Below, in pieces: positions 1 to 10,369 of a stretch of 64,000 bases of DNA (its first letter is position 1; the number at the start of each line of letters is the position of its first letter). The notes under the pieces are model-generated. The model did no database searches. It saw only the letters and a list, made by a program, of their open reading frames with translations, and had not been told where the DNA came from. The DNA is from Limnephilus marmoratus (taxonomy: Eukaryota > Arthropoda > Insecta > Trichoptera > Limnephilidae), in the NCBI GenBank assembly GCA_917880885.1, contig OU862934.1:28380734-28444733 (forward strand), written 5' to 3'. The position numbers and the translations under genes are program-made.

Positions 1-59
1 TCGTACTTACCATTTTCAGCTTTTATCGCGAAAAATCCGGAATTATTTTTCAGGGGTCA

Positions 60-240
60 CAAACCATTGGCACATGAACAAAACGGTAAAAAATGTAAAT
101 AACACAATTGTTTTCACTTAACACTTGGCACATGATCAAAACGGTAAAAAATATATATAACACAATTATTTTCACTTATAACTTGGCTCATGAACAAAAC
201 GGTAAAAAATGTTTAAAACACAATTATTTTCACTTCACAC
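60..240. repeat. Three ~58-bp subterminal direct repeats
   Basis: Three units share the core CATGAACAAAACGGTAAAAA at about 73, 130 and 188 and are followed by CACAATTRTTTTCACTT. They lie just 3' of the transposase and probably belong to the element's subterminal region, where piggyBac transposases often have extra binding sites. Confidence 0.7.
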
Positions 241-302
241 TATCATTGAAACGTATATGGAGAAAACTTTATACTATGTAAATAAAATGAATACTTATTC
301 AA

Positions 303-498
303 TTAATAATGTTTTTTTGTATGAAAATCCATGAAACACGGATGTACACAAAGAGCAACATCACACTCGTAGCACATGTATCTGGTTTCTTTCCTTTGGG
401 GTTTCCTTAACGATGTATGTGTACACACAAAACAACGACGTTGTGCTTTGCTGCCTTTGCCCTCTGTTTGTGGAACTGGCTGTGGAAAATGCCTTCTG
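303..498 (-). pseudogene. Out-of-frame piggyBac cysteine-rich C-terminus
   Basis: In another frame than the transposase ORF, the - strand encodes a cysteine-rich segment containing RRCFVC, YMCYECDVALCVHPCF and a final KKHY before TAA (303-305). The Cys/His spacing is that of the zinc-binding C-terminal domain of piggyBac transposases, which binds the element's ends. The ORF switches frame near position 498, after IRPT, where one base appears to be missing. The break probably leaves the protein unable to bind DNA through this domain. A sequencing or assembly error is the alternative. Confidence 0.75.
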
Positions 499-1984
499 TA
501 GGTCTGATGGGATTGTCATTTCCTCGCCTACCGCCTGATGATGGTGCCCGCGAAGTATGATATTTTTCCACCATCTGCGTAACCAGCTTCTCTTTGAATT
601 CTTCAAACGTCGTTTCTCTGGTTTTCACAGTACGGTACATGAAAAATGAATTAATTATTGAGACTTCCAGTAGTCTAAAAAATATTTTTTTGTACCATTT
701 TATCGTCTTGCGGCTAACTGCTCCTAATCCTAAAATTCGGTCCACATTGTCAACACTTCCCATGTTCTTTGTGTAGTCCACAACAGCTTCAGGTTTATGT
801 TTTTTAGCTCCTGTAGTATAGTCTATTTTTTTTGTTTCTATAATATTATTGGCGTGAATATTTGTCAGCATCACAATATCACGTTTATCTCGCCATTTCA
901 AGGCCATCAAGTTTTCTGAATTAAACGTTACTACATCTCCTTTTTTAATTTTTTTGTCCAATTTAGGCATCTGCTTTCGGCTGGTTCTTGCTGTTCCACA
1001 AGCATTGGTTTTATTTTCAAAAAGACAGTCAAATAAAGCAGGTGATGTATACCAGTTGTCCACATACAAACGATGCCCACAGCCAAGATAATCTTTTAGC
1101 AAAGTCATGACCACAGACCCCGATATTCCAACATTGGGATGGCTTTCAATGTCTGTTTCACCACCGGTATAAATGATTAGATCTAAAACGTATCCCGTTT
1201 TCACGTCACAGCAAACAAAAATTTTTATACCAAACCTCTGCCTTTTTGAGGGTATATAAATTTTAAAGGAAAGCCTTCCTTTCCACAATAATAAACTTTC
1301 ATCAATACACAAATTTTGATAAGGATAAAAGGTTTCCTTCATTATTCTCCTCAATGGGTCTAAAATGCTCCTAATCTTGAAAAGTCTGTCACTGTTGGAG
1401 CATTGACTTGCAAAATGGAGATTTCTCAAGATAAGTAGAAAACGATCTTGAGAAAATAGTTTTTTAAAAAACGGAGTCTCTATTACGGGGTTATTGGTCC
1501 AATATTTCTTTATGTAATTTTTTCCGACAAGACTCATCAAAATTATGGTGGATAGAAAAACGTATATTTCTTCCTCTGTAGTGTCGATCCATTTTTTAAT
1601 TTTTGACGATGCGGATACATTCCGGGATGCGGATTTGGCGTAAATATTCGTTTCTGAAACAATTGTGCCTATAATCTCTTTCGTAAAAAACAGCTGGAAA
1701 AGACTCATTTCTAGATAGTCGTCCTCCAAATTCACTTGCGTTTTTATTCCGGACTGGAAATCATCGAAGTTGTGAAGTGTTGGAACAAAATTAGTATCAT
1801 CCCATATCCTGGCTTCTTCTCGTCTCCGTTTAGCACTTGGTTGGGATTCTACTGCCACCGGTTCCTCATCATCAGAAGAGGAATCATCGGAGAATATTGT
1901 CAGGTCATCGATGGTTTCAATATTTTCTTCTTCATCATCACTGTTCATCAAAATATCAGCGATTTCATCATCACCTAAATCCAT
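407..1984 (-). CDS. piggyBac transposase (DDE family), C-terminus frameshifted
   Basis: This is a 525-residue transposase that would cut and paste DNA at TTAA sites. Residues 1-45 are acidic (many D/E), as is common at the N-terminus of this family. The catalytic core is complete: D228 in CIDES, D309 in YVDNWYTS, and D412/D415 in GSVDNVDR, corresponding to the D268/D346/D447 triad of the Trichoplusia enzyme. The start at 1984 gives the full acidic leader. The ORF ends early, after HNVVVLCVHIHR, because of a frameshift near 498; the true zinc-binding end continues in another frame to 303. Apart from that lesion there are no stops, which suggests recent activity. It could be a domesticated gene, but the flanking subterminal repeats argue for a transposon. 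Confidence 0.93.
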   Translation of the reverse strand: MDLGDDEIADILMNSDDEEENIETIDDLTIFSDDSSSDDEEPVAVESQPSAKRRREEARIWDDTNFVPTLHNFDDFQSGIKTQVNLEDDYLEMSLFQLFFTKEIIGTIVSETNIYAKSASRNVSASSKIKKWIDTTEEEIYVFLSTIILMSLVGKNYIKKYWTNNPVIETPFFKKLFSQDRFLLILRNLHFASQCSNSDRLFKIRSILDPLRRIMKETFYPYQNLCIDESLLLWKGRLSFKIYIPSKRQRFGIKIFVCCDVKTGYVLDLIIYTGGETDIESHPNVGISGSVVMTLLKDYLGCGHRLYVDNWYTSPALFDCLFENKTNACGTARTSRKQMPKLDKKIKKGDVVTFNSENLMALKWRDKRDIVMLTNIHANNIIETKKIDYTTGAKKHKPEAVVDYTKNMGSVDNVDRILGLGAVSRKTIKWYKKIFFRLLEVSIINSFFMYRTVKTRETTFEEFKEKLVTQMVEKYHTSRAPSSGGRRGNDNPIRPTEGIFHSQFHKQRAKAAKHNVVVLCVHIHR

Positions 1985-2139
1985 TTTGTTAGTGTTTTTT
2001 TTAAGTTTTCAATCAGAAAAATCACCAAAAGGTAATATAATTTCTCACTTACAAACACAAATCACAAATAATAATGAAAAAAGGTTAAACACGTCTATCA
2101 AAATGCTTTAGATTTCATAAAACCACAAAAAAATATTTT

Positions 2140-3130
2140 TATACTGTTTTACACGCGGTTGGGTCAAAGGTTAAATGTTTAAAAACTAAGGAAATTATAT
2201 GTTGACACAATGTTATGCACTTTGCTACGAACTTATAAACACACTAAAAACATCAAATTCAAACATTTACGCTCAGATATACAGCACAAAAATTATGTTT
2301 TTACCGTTTGACACGTGGTTGGGTCGCAAGAAAGGTTAAAGGTTTAAAAACTCCGCAAATTATATGTTGACACAATGTTATGCACTTTGCTACGAACTTA
2401 TAAACACACTAAAAACATCAAATTCAAACACTTATGCTCAGATATACCACACCAAAATTATTTTTTACCGTTTGACACGTGGTTGGGTCGCAAGAAAGGT
2501 TAAAGGTTTAAAAACTCCGCAAATTATATGTTGACACAATGTTATGCACTTTGCTACGAACTTATAAACACACTAAAAACATCAAATTCAAACACTTATG
2601 CTCAGATATACCACACCAAAATTATTTTTTACCGTTTGACACGTGGTTGGGTCGCAAGAAAGGTTAAAAGTTTAAAAACTCCGCAAATTATATGTTGACA
2701 CAATGTTATGCTCTTTGCTACGAACTTATAATCACACAAAATCAACAAATTCAATCACTAATGCTCACTTATAGCACAAAAAAGTTATTTTTTACCGTTT
2801 GACACGTGGTTGGGTGGCAAGAAATTTTAAAAGTTTAAAAACTACTCAAATTATGTGTTGACACAATGTTATGCACTTTGCTATGAGCTTATAATCACAC
2901 TAAACACACAAAAAACATCAAATACCAGCACGAATGCTAAGATATATCACAAAAAAGTTCCTTTTTTAACGGTTTGACACGTGGTTGGGTCGCAAGAAAG
3001 GTTTAAAGTTTAAAAACTACGCAAATTATACGTTGACACAATGTTTTACACCTTTCTACAAACTTATATTCACATTAAAAACACATAAAACATCAAATTC
3101 AATCTCTAATGCTCAGATATACCAACAAAT
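2140..3130. repeat. Six ~160-bp tandem repeats upstream of piggyBac transposase
   Basis: Six diverged units carry the core GTTTGACACGTGGTTGGGTC, at about 2148, 2304, 2467, 2631, 2796 and 2974. Each unit also has TATGTTGACACAATGTTATG and an ACGAACTTATAA motif. The middle three units are almost identical. They lie between the transposase start and the right end, so they may act as promoter or transposase-binding repeats; that function is inferred. Confidence 0.85.
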
Positions 3131-3931
3131 TATTAAAAATCGGCGAGAAAAACGTCAAAATGCGTGGGCGCCGAAATCGACAGTTGGAGATTTCTGTTTA
3201 AGTTCGAACTTGTACGTGTGACGTCATCAAAAATAAATAACTACCCATATCTCTGTCGATAATGAAGTTAAACTTATAAAAATGGTGTCAAGTTAGAGGA
3301 ATAGGTCAACAGATGGCAGTACGATGCATATTTACAGCATATAGGCGCCAAATTTAAGTTTGCGATGCTTGACGGCTATGGACGTCCATACTCCTTTGCC
3401 GAAAGCGCGCGTTGATGTTTAAGTCCGTCCATACTCCCGGAAAGGTTAAATGAATTTTCTATGACTTTGCAGGCAACTGTCAAATCTAAGTTTTTTGTTT
3501 TGAAATGCGTATAAAGGTCTTTATTTATTTGCAAACTCATTTGAATTGTGTTTTTTTATGTTGGGTATGTATTCAGATTTGTGTAGAAAAAATAAAATCA
3601 GTTTATATTTGTGTGATTATATTTTTTGACGATTATTTCCAAAATGGGAGATTTAAAAATTATTTTTTTTAGTTAGTTGGCTATTCTGGAAAAACCTCTT
3701 ACGATATTAACACGTAATATACATGAATAATAAGATGCGTTATCTGGAAAACAAAAGGCAATCTCAAAAAAAGCATTTCCTTTGTTTTATTTGGATATTT
3801 GACCAGAAAGCAATAAAGTAAAATTCGCACGGTTTTTCGAAATAAGCCTGACATTCAACAGGTTAAACAATGTCCAGTACTTTTTGTCAGCTGGTTAGAT
3901 GACTAAATCCCTTTCATCTCTCTTCTCCCAG

Positions 3932-4179
3932 GCACAGTGGCGACTTCTCCGTATCCTCGTCGACCACCTCTGCCTCCAAGGAGGTGGGCGGCAAGCCACA
4001 GTCGCAGTCGCAGGCTAGGATCCAGCCACGCTACATGGACATCAGCCGCTTCAAGAGTGCGGAGCCGTCTCCGGCCAGGAACTTCCTCCGCCGGGATCCC
4101 AGCAAGACCTATGTGGCGGTGCTGCCCTCGCAGGAGCACAGACAGCAGGCGCGCAGGAACACTGCCAGACAGGAACAAG
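3932..4179 (+). CDS. Internal exon of unidentified host gene
   Basis: The exon is bounded by an acceptor (TTCTCTTCTCCCAG before 3932) and a donor (CAAG|GTGGAC after 4179). It is 248 bp with phase-2 entry and phase-1 exit. It encodes a basic, Ser/Pro-rich segment beginning HSGDFSVSSSTTSASKE and including RYMDISRFKSAEPSPARNF, LRRDPSKTYVAVLP and QEHRQQARRNTARQEQ. It has no membrane segment or known catalytic motif. High GC compared with the surrounding AT-rich DNA supports purifying selection. The last base G joins AA of the exon at 5369 to give Glu. I do not recognise the family. The composition suggests a disordered cytoplasmic or cytoskeleton-linked protein, but that is inference. Confidence 0.85.
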
Positions 4180-4309
4180 GTGGACTATTTTACATATACT
4201 TATGCTCAGATTCATTCATATCTTCTTTTTTGTGTTCATATTCTCTGCTTTGACATTGTTTTTTAAATCTTCTCTGTAATAATTTGCATATTTTTAACTA
4301 AATCTTTTT

Positions 4310-5335
4310 CTTTTCCTTATTTTCTTTAAACTTTTTTTTCTCTTGGATTTTCCTTTTTTCATGTTTTTCATCATCTTCATTTTCTTCTTTGTTTCTTTTT
4401 CCATCTTCATTTTTTCCTTCAACTTCTTCTTTGAATTTTATGTCTTTGTTTCTGTTCTTCACTTTTTTCTTCTAGTTTGATTTCTTTAATATCTTTAATG
4501 TCTTCATTTATTCTTTCTACTTCTTCTTTGATTTCTTTAACTTCTTTGTCATCTTTATTTATTACTTCTACTTCTTCTTTGATTTCTTGAAACATCTTTG
4601 TCATCTTCATTATTTAATTCTACTTCTTCTTTGATTTCTTTAACTTCTTTGTCATCTTTATTTATTACTTCTACTTCTTCTTTGATTTCTTGAAACATCT
4701 TTGTCATCTTCATTATTTAATTCTACTTCTTCTTTGATTTCTTTAACTTCTTTTTCATCTTTATTTTTTCCTTCTACTTCTTCTTTGATTTCTTTAACTT
4801 CTTTTTCATCTTTATTTATTCCTTCTACTTCTTCTTTGATCTTTTTAACTTCTATTCGTCTTTATTTATTCCTTCTACTACTTCTTTGATTTTTTAATTT
4901 TTTGATATTTTCATTTATTCTTTCTGCTTCTTCTTTGGTTTCCTTTACATCTTTAATGTCTTCATTTATTCTTTCTACTCCTTCTTTCATTTCTTTAACT
5001 TCTTTTTCATCTTTATTTTTTCCTTCTACTTCTTTGATTTCTTTAACTTCTTTGAAAATAACTTCATTTATTCCCTCTACTGTAGCTTCTTTGCCGTTGT
5101 CATATTTTCTTTTGTTGACTTCTTTGTCATCTCCACCTTTTTGCTATATTTATTTTGTGGCTTCTCTAATTTCATGGTCTTTTTCACATTTTACTTTGGC
5201 TTCTTTGATTTTTTGTCTGGTTTATCATCTTCGATTTTTTTTCTATTTCTTTTTTGATCAATTTCACCCTTTTACCATCTTCATTTCTTCCTTTTACCTA
5301 CTTTAAATTTCTTCTCGATCATCACCATTTTTTCC
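4310..5335. repeat. ~1-kb polypyrimidine (CTT/TTC) intronic tract
   Basis: The + strand is almost pure C/T with a loose ~60-bp periodicity built on TTCTACTTCTTCTTTGATTT. Blocks at 4560-4620 and 4675-4735 are nearly identical. Open frames on both strands here (runs of Ser/Leu/Phe or of Glu/Lys) result from composition and are not genes. The tract lies in the intron just before the exon at 5369. Confidence 0.9.
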
Positions 5336-5368
5336 ATTAGTATGAACCTTTGTAAGTTTTGTTTGCAG

Positions 5369-5471
5369 AAATGAAGATAAAAGAATTGGAGAAATGGAAG
5401 AGAAGGGCTTCCTATGACCCTCGGAAGGCGGCGGCTCAGGCTAAAGCAAAGCCCTCCAATAAAAGTCCAAG
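5369..5471 (+). CDS. Exon of unidentified host gene, basic coiled segment
   Basis: The acceptor TTTTGTTTGCAG precedes 5369 and the donor CCAAG|GTATATC follows 5471. The 103-bp exon enters in phase 1 from the 3932-4179 exon and exits in phase 2. It encodes EMKIKELEKWKRRAS, YDPRKAAAQAKAKPS and NKSP. The charged heptad-like start could form a short helix. Its exit phase matches the final exon at 16408 exactly, so a direct splice is possible. No known domain is recognised. Confidence 0.85.
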
Positions 5472-5744
5472 GTATATCTTAAACCCAACATATTCATATT
5501 CTGTACTTGACCCATTATTATTATTTTGACTACTAACCCCATATCAAATGTAAGAATAACTATTTGTATCAGGGATATGATAACATTTGGTAATTAATTA
5601 CAGTCATACACTGTTATTTACACTAAAAAGTTGCTCACTCTTTTGCAAAAATTGACAGTGAAACATAAAAGAAATAATTTAATAAAATCTGAAATTTAAG
5701 TCTTTTTCAGCCGCTAAGTTACTAATAATATTCCCGCCAAATCT

Positions 5745-6125
5745 TTTAGCGCCATTTTTACCTTGAGTGGCGATAAGTGGAATTTTTTTAGTTTATTGTA
5801 TTTGCAAAACTTTAGACACTAGAACCATTTTTCATCTCGAGTGGCGACACGGGGAACTAATTTTTCTACACCATTGATTTTCATAAAGTTTTTGGACACT
5901 AGCGTCATTTTTTACCTTGAGTGGTGACACATGGAACTAATTTTTCTATGTCATTGATTTTAATAAAGTTTTTAGACTAGCGCCATTTTTACCTTGAGTG
6001 GTGACACACAGAACTAATTTTTCTGTGTCATCGAATTTCATGAAGTTTTTAGACACTAATGCCATTTTTCACCTTTAGTGGTGATACATGGAACTAATTT
6101 TACTACGTCATTGATTTCCAATTTT
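5745..6125. repeat. Five ~80-bp tandem repeats
   Basis: The units share GCCATTTTTACCTTGAGTGG followed by GACAC, GGAACTAATTTTTCT and ATAAAGTTTTTAGACACTAG. They start near 5751, 5827, 5903, 5983 and 6061. This is an intronic minisatellite with no coding potential. Confidence 0.85.
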
Positions 6126-6610
6126 ATGGGCGTGTCCGTGTGCCCAAAGTAAGCTCAATTTTTCCTTACTTCCAGTGAAATTGATAAAAGATTTTCAAAT
6201 ATCGAAATATCACATCTGTCATTTGGCGACATCAGTTCTCTTTCAAATCAGAACAGATCACACTTCTATGGTAACAATCTGTTCGGTGGGTAGTAAACAC
6301 GGTAAATAGAACAGTGTATGACTGTAAATTTGATTAAAATAACATCCAATAATTCCCAGTAGAAAATTAAATAATTTTGACTAACCTGATCAAATTTTTG
6401 TTGTTTTTTTTTCAACATTAATAATGGTTGTAGTTTGCTGATATTTTCAAAATATATCAAACATATTTTATATTATCATGGTGTTATTATGGTTCATAAT
6501 GATTCGTCAGCGTATTTCACCACCTCTGTTGAGTTACTACTCGTCAAGTAACTTTAATCTAATAAGTTGAACATGACTGTAAATACAGATATTTACTTGA
6601 CCTCGATTAT

Positions 6611-6668
6611 CACGGTGTCCGGAAATTCGTAGTGCAAGCAGGAAATTGGTGAATCTACGTCATATTTG
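6611..6668. mobile_element. Single end of a GGTGTCCGG-type MITE
   Basis: The sequence CACGGTGTCCGGAAATTCGT and the following AAGCAGGAAATTGGTGAATC match the terminal arm of the MITE at 54678-55024. No partner arm is found next to it, so this is a truncated copy. A short related stretch (GATGTAGATTCACC) occurs at 8823. Confidence 0.6.
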
Positions 6669-6846
6669 CATTTAAACATTTTTGGTTTGTGCTTTGGATT
6701 TCGACATAGACATTCAAATTAATAGACAAGACAATCAGGGAGAGATGAAAAAACCAAGTTGCATGGAAGGCAGCGTGACCATTTCCCTTTTTGTTATTTG
6801 TCAATAAATGAATCTGACTGAGTATACAGGCAAATCGCATTATAAC

Positions 6847-7145
6847 CAGTGGCGGCTCGTGACTTTTGGGTGTGCTAGAATGCTGATATTAAAATATTTA
6901 AAAAATTATTATTGATGTTGTTGTAGCCGAAAATAAAAAAAAAATTCTTTTGAAAATCAGTTTTTTGTATGAAAAATTTCAGGAAGTTTCAGTTTGGCCG
7001 TGCGCCGCACGGAGTTCCTGTAAAATCTTCATACAAAACACCAATTTTAAAAAAATATTTTTTTTTTTTGCATATGACAACATCCACGATGCCATTTTTT
7101 TAATATTAACACCCTAGCACACCAAAAAGTCACAAGCCGCCACTG
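6847..7145. mobile_element. hAT-type foldback MITE
   Basis: The inverted ends are CAGTGGCGGCTCGTGACTTT on the left and, reading inward from the right, CAGTGGCGGCTTGTGACTTT. The flanks ATTATAAC (6839-6846) and ATTATAAT (7146-7153) form an 8-bp target duplication with one mismatch. The 8-bp duplication and CAGTGG ends are hAT features. There is no coding content, and much of the 299 bp can fold back on itself. Confidence 0.85.
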
Positions 7146-7501
7146 ATTATAATATCACTATTCAGTCCTCGAAAATAAAATCTGCTTACAAATCACTAGT
7201 CCTTTTTACAATAGTGCGCAAATATCTGGCTACGTAAAAAACAATTACTACAAATCCCAAATCGAGTAAATAAATGTTCGGGATGGTTCCCAAAATTCAA
7301 TATTTTTTTATACCATTTAGTTTGACATTTTTACAAAGCGTCATAATTTACCAACCTCACTCAATTTTAGAGTCGCTACCCCAGATGGTTCGACTAAAGT
7401 TCCTGCACAGAAAAATTCCACAATGAACTGCGCTGCAATCGTTTGCCGCACTTTAGCGAACTTTACTTTTCAGCGCAGGGTCTGGTTACAGTGAAACCCT
7501 C

Positions 7502-7939
7502 TTAACCTGTTAAAGGCCAGGCCCTTTCAGGAAAATTCACGAAAAAAGCACCACTTTGAATTTTGAATTGAATGTTTTGTGGATTAATTTTGAGCTATTC
7601 CTAGACAATAAACTATGTACCAAAACAACATTACTTGCGTAAATTGATAGGTTTTACGATGCTTTCTTCAAGTAACACGCATCGACTTTGACAGAAAGAA
7701 TCGCGGCAAATTTGACATTTTGATGCCACAGATAAAATCATTTAAAAATATTCTGGAGTTGCAAGGTGAATGAAATTTTTACCCATCTTATGGGGAAATG
7801 TTGGCGCAAGCGATTCTGACCTTGTTCTTCATACAAATTCTGTACATAGAAGGGTCAAAATCGCAGACAAACATATTTTTTTCGAAATATTTTTTTCGCG
7901 CATGCGCACAATTCGCTTCTCCGGCCAATAAGAGGTTAA
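7502..7939 (+). mobile_element. TTAA MITE family A, copy 1
   Basis: It begins TTAACCTGTTAAAGGCC and ends GGCCAATAAGAGGTTAA, an imperfect inverted repeat including the TTAA target duplication. The internal sequence (TTTGAATTGAATGTTTTGTG, CAAAACAACATTACTTGCGT, GCAAGCGATTCTGACC) is shared by the copies at 8046, 13272, 22120 and 57127. The TTAA target and CCT ends fit piggyBac-mobilised non-autonomous elements. Confidence 0.8.
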
Positions 7940-8045
7940 GAAGTTTTCCAAGGGACCGGATAAAACAAACTTCTTAAGCAGGAAAACCTTATATGTGGGA
8001 AAAATTGGGCCACCTATGGGCCGAGGGACTGAAATAACCAAACTT

Positions 8046-8468
8046 CTTCATGCGCGAGAAAATAATTCAAATATTTGAATAATATTGTCGACGAAAAACT
8101 TTTGGTCTGCGATTTTGACCCTTCTATGTACAGAATTTGTATGAAGAACAGTGTCAGAATCGCTTGCGCCATCATTACTCTAGGTGGTGCTAAAAGTTTC
8201 ATTCACCTTGCCACTCTGGCCGCGAATTTAACCGTCGCAATAAATGCGTGTATCGCGAATAAAACATCGTAAATATTAATTTACGTAATAAATGCAAGTA
8301 ATGTTGTTTTGGTAGATAGTTTATTGTGTTGTGAACGTGTTTCAGTCAATAAAATATACAATAGCTCAAAATTTATCAACAAAACATTCAATTCAAAATT
8401 CAAAGTGGTGGTTTCTTAGTGTTTTTTTTGTGAATTTTGGTGGAATGGCGTGGCCTTTGACCGGTTAA
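8046..8468 (-). mobile_element. TTAA MITE family A, copy 2 (inverted, truncated)
   Basis: This is the reverse complement of copy 1, ending GGCCTTTGACCGGTTAA at 8468. The other end is lost near 8046. Together with copy 1 it forms a large inverted pair, 107 bp apart, inside the TA-flanked MITE. Confidence 0.75.
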
Positions 8469-8692
8469 TCCACAAAACTTCTTAAGAGGGTTTCACTGTA
8501 TTTCAATGTGCACTCTTTGGCGGTCAATATACGACTGATCTCGTAGTTTATTCAAATCATTCTGGTGCCTCCAATTCGTCAAAATGATACCCAGATTTCA
8601 TGTTAGGACAAGTCTATCAGTTTGGATGTCTATCGTTTTCGAATATATTGATGATTCCAAAGTTGGAATTCGCCACGGATAGACAAACACAT

Positions 8693-8815
8693 GCCACCAA
8701 GACCTAGTCAAATCTCACCCCATGAACCCGGGCACCCCTGGTAAGTCACCAAATGTAGCTAACCACTTGGGGTGACCTGTGAATGGTAGGGATGTTTGTG
8801 GCTCCCTAAATTGAA
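8693..8815 (-). mobile_element. SINE-B 5' fragment
   Basis: It matches the head of the SINE-B family on the - strand: CCCATGAACCCGGGCACCCC, AAGTCACCAAATGTAG and AACCACTTGGGGTGACCT. The A-tail half is missing. Confidence 0.6.
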
Positions 8816-8961
8816 AATGTGATGTAGATTCACCGATTTTTCACCTGGTTGCACTAATGGACAGATTACTCAGAGGTAGTGAAATACATGCACATTATAA
8901 TAAAACTTATCATTTCATATTGTATTTATGGTTTTTATTTTATGTCTTTTTTCCAACAAAG

Positions 8962-9035
8962 ACTGTGAAGACACTACTAACACGAGGTCTAGATTTGATT
9001 CTCCCGATTTAAACACATCCGTTACCATCCAAGCA
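8962..9035 (+). CDS. Possible alternative exon of unidentified host gene
   Basis: The stretch between CAACAAAG and a good donor (CAAGCA|GTAAGTC) reads CEDTTNTRSRFDSPDLNTSV and then TIQA in one frame. At 74 bp, it would fit the phase-1 exit of the exon at 3932-4179 but not the phase-2 exit of the exon at 5369-5471. It would also force a different, shorter frame in the last exon. It may be an alternatively spliced exon or chance. The acceptor lacks a strong pyrimidine tract immediately before CAACAAAG. Confidence 0.3.
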
Positions 9036-9493
9036 GTAAGTCCCATTGAAACTTCAACCGAAACTAAACCGCTAATACATTTATCTTCAATCTGTTTTAA
9101 CTTAACTTTTTCAGTATGCTTCTAATCATCACCATCTTGTTACATCTCACTTCACTTTGAATAATCACTTCAAACAATCACTTAGTGTAATATATCAGAA
9201 TATTAGCTATGATCAGTTCTATCATCGTTCTGTTGTTTATGCTATGCTCGGGTCACATGGTGTAGGTTACGACGTGTGCCGAACATAGCCGATCAGAGAA
9301 GCCAAGGCATTCCTTTTGCGAGAGCTCGCCAGACAACATCAACTAGCGAGTTGTAAGGACGTGTGTCCTTTTAAACCATATTTGTATTTTGCGTAATAAC
9401 ATTTAACAGTTACTGTGATTTCAAAGAACCAAACGTTACATGCGCGTACGGGGATAAGGTTGAAATTCTCACTTAATATCTAAATTCCCCTTA

Positions 9494-9868
9494 GACGGCC
9501 TCTGTGGTCGAGGGGTAAGGCTCTTGACTAGCAAGCCAGATGTCGCGGTTCAAATCTTGGCATGTGCAAGTAAATTGTATTTAAAATAATATTTAGTATA
9601 TTTGTTGCACGTTCCAGAGTTCAAGATAATAGTCTCAGTATCGCTTTGGTGTAAGAACACCATTCAGAATTGAAACGTTGCTTGAAATGGCTTTAGCCGG
9701 GTTTGGTGACCAGATCTGAATAGCATCCCCATCTTCCTCTTTCCCATCTCCTTCCCCTACTCAATACCTTCTCCCTCACAACATACCCCAATTGGGGATG
9801 CCATAGTCTCACTGGCTCCAGACAGGAGCAGCTGGGACTCTTGTGAGGTATCCATATAAAAAAAAAAC
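9494..9868 (+). mobile_element. SINE-A, full-length, tRNA-derived with A-tail
   Basis: The 5' 70 bp is tRNA-like: box A-like TGGTCGAGGGGTAAGGC and box B-like GCGGTTCAAATC. It is followed by a family body (ATTCAGAATTGAAACGTTGC, CAATTGGGGATGCCATAGTC, TCTCACTGGCTCCAGAC) and a run of about 11 A at 9858-9868. A near-complete copy lies at 54005-54433 on the - strand, and fragments occur at 25713, 36920 and 53525. SINEs are copied by LINE machinery from RNA polymerase III transcripts. Confidence 0.85.
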
Positions 9869-10369
9869 ATGATTCTTCGATTGAATTTTAGAATTTGTAA
9901 CAATTTTACAAAAATTTCTCTGCTATAGTGAAGGGTTGTTAAAATGATCACTGATCACTAAAAAATGTCGCTTATCACTTCTGGTGTCAGTTTCATCTCT
10001 TATCTCTTCTCATTACTCTTTCCATCCAACTTGCATTTTCACGTTTGTGCAATTTCTTTTGTAACTTGCACTTTTGTTGATCACTGAATATATTTTTCAC
10101 TTTGAATGATCACTAAACCCACTTCTAATGATTACAAATCTCATATTAATACACATGGAATGATAAAATAAAGCATTTCAAATAACTTCTTATACTTCGG
10201 ATGATTACTAACCCCGCTTCAAATACTCACAAAATCTCTACACTTTCAATTTATTACAAATTATCTTATTACACTTTGAACAATCACTAACCACACCAAT
10301 CTCTTAGTACACTTAACAAACTCTTTTTACACTTTGAACGACACAATATACCCCACTTTCACTTCTAAT

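Larger units (their letters stand above)
1..3449 (-). mobile_element. piggyBac-type element, left end outside window
   Basis: The unit holds a piggyBac transposase flanked by two sets of subterminal direct repeats. The right boundary is inferred at the TTAA of 3446-3449, where the - strand reads TTAACCTTTCCGGGAGTATG. A similar end, TTAACCTCTCCACGAGTATG, occurs at 63540 on another TTAA element. No matching end is visible in bases 1-60, so the left terminus probably lies upstream. The element sits in an intron of the unidentified + strand gene, in the opposite orientation. The boundaries are inference; the transposase is directly visible. Confidence 0.65.
7489..8498. mobile_element. TA-flanked MITE hosting two TTAA MITEs
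   Basis: The inverted ends are CAGTGAAACCCTCTTAA at 7489 and TTAAGAGGGTTTCACTG ending at 8498. Both are bordered by TA (7487-7488, 8499-8500), as expected for the Tc1/mariner/pogo group. The terminal repeat itself contains CTCTTAAGAAG. The left TTAA has been used as a target: one TTAA MITE splits the left repeat at 7502-7939. A second, inverted copy lies inside the right end. The uninterrupted core is only about 100-150 bp. Confidence 0.8.

Noticed and set aside
3903..4178. - strand and alternate-frame ORFs over the 4-kb exon
   Set aside because: GC-rich exon shadows; the + strand frame with matching splice phases is preferred.
4701..5306. Ser/Leu/Phe-rich + strand ORFs and a Glu/Lys-rich - strand ORF
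   Set aside because: They come from the polypyrimidine tract and have no codon structure beyond composition.
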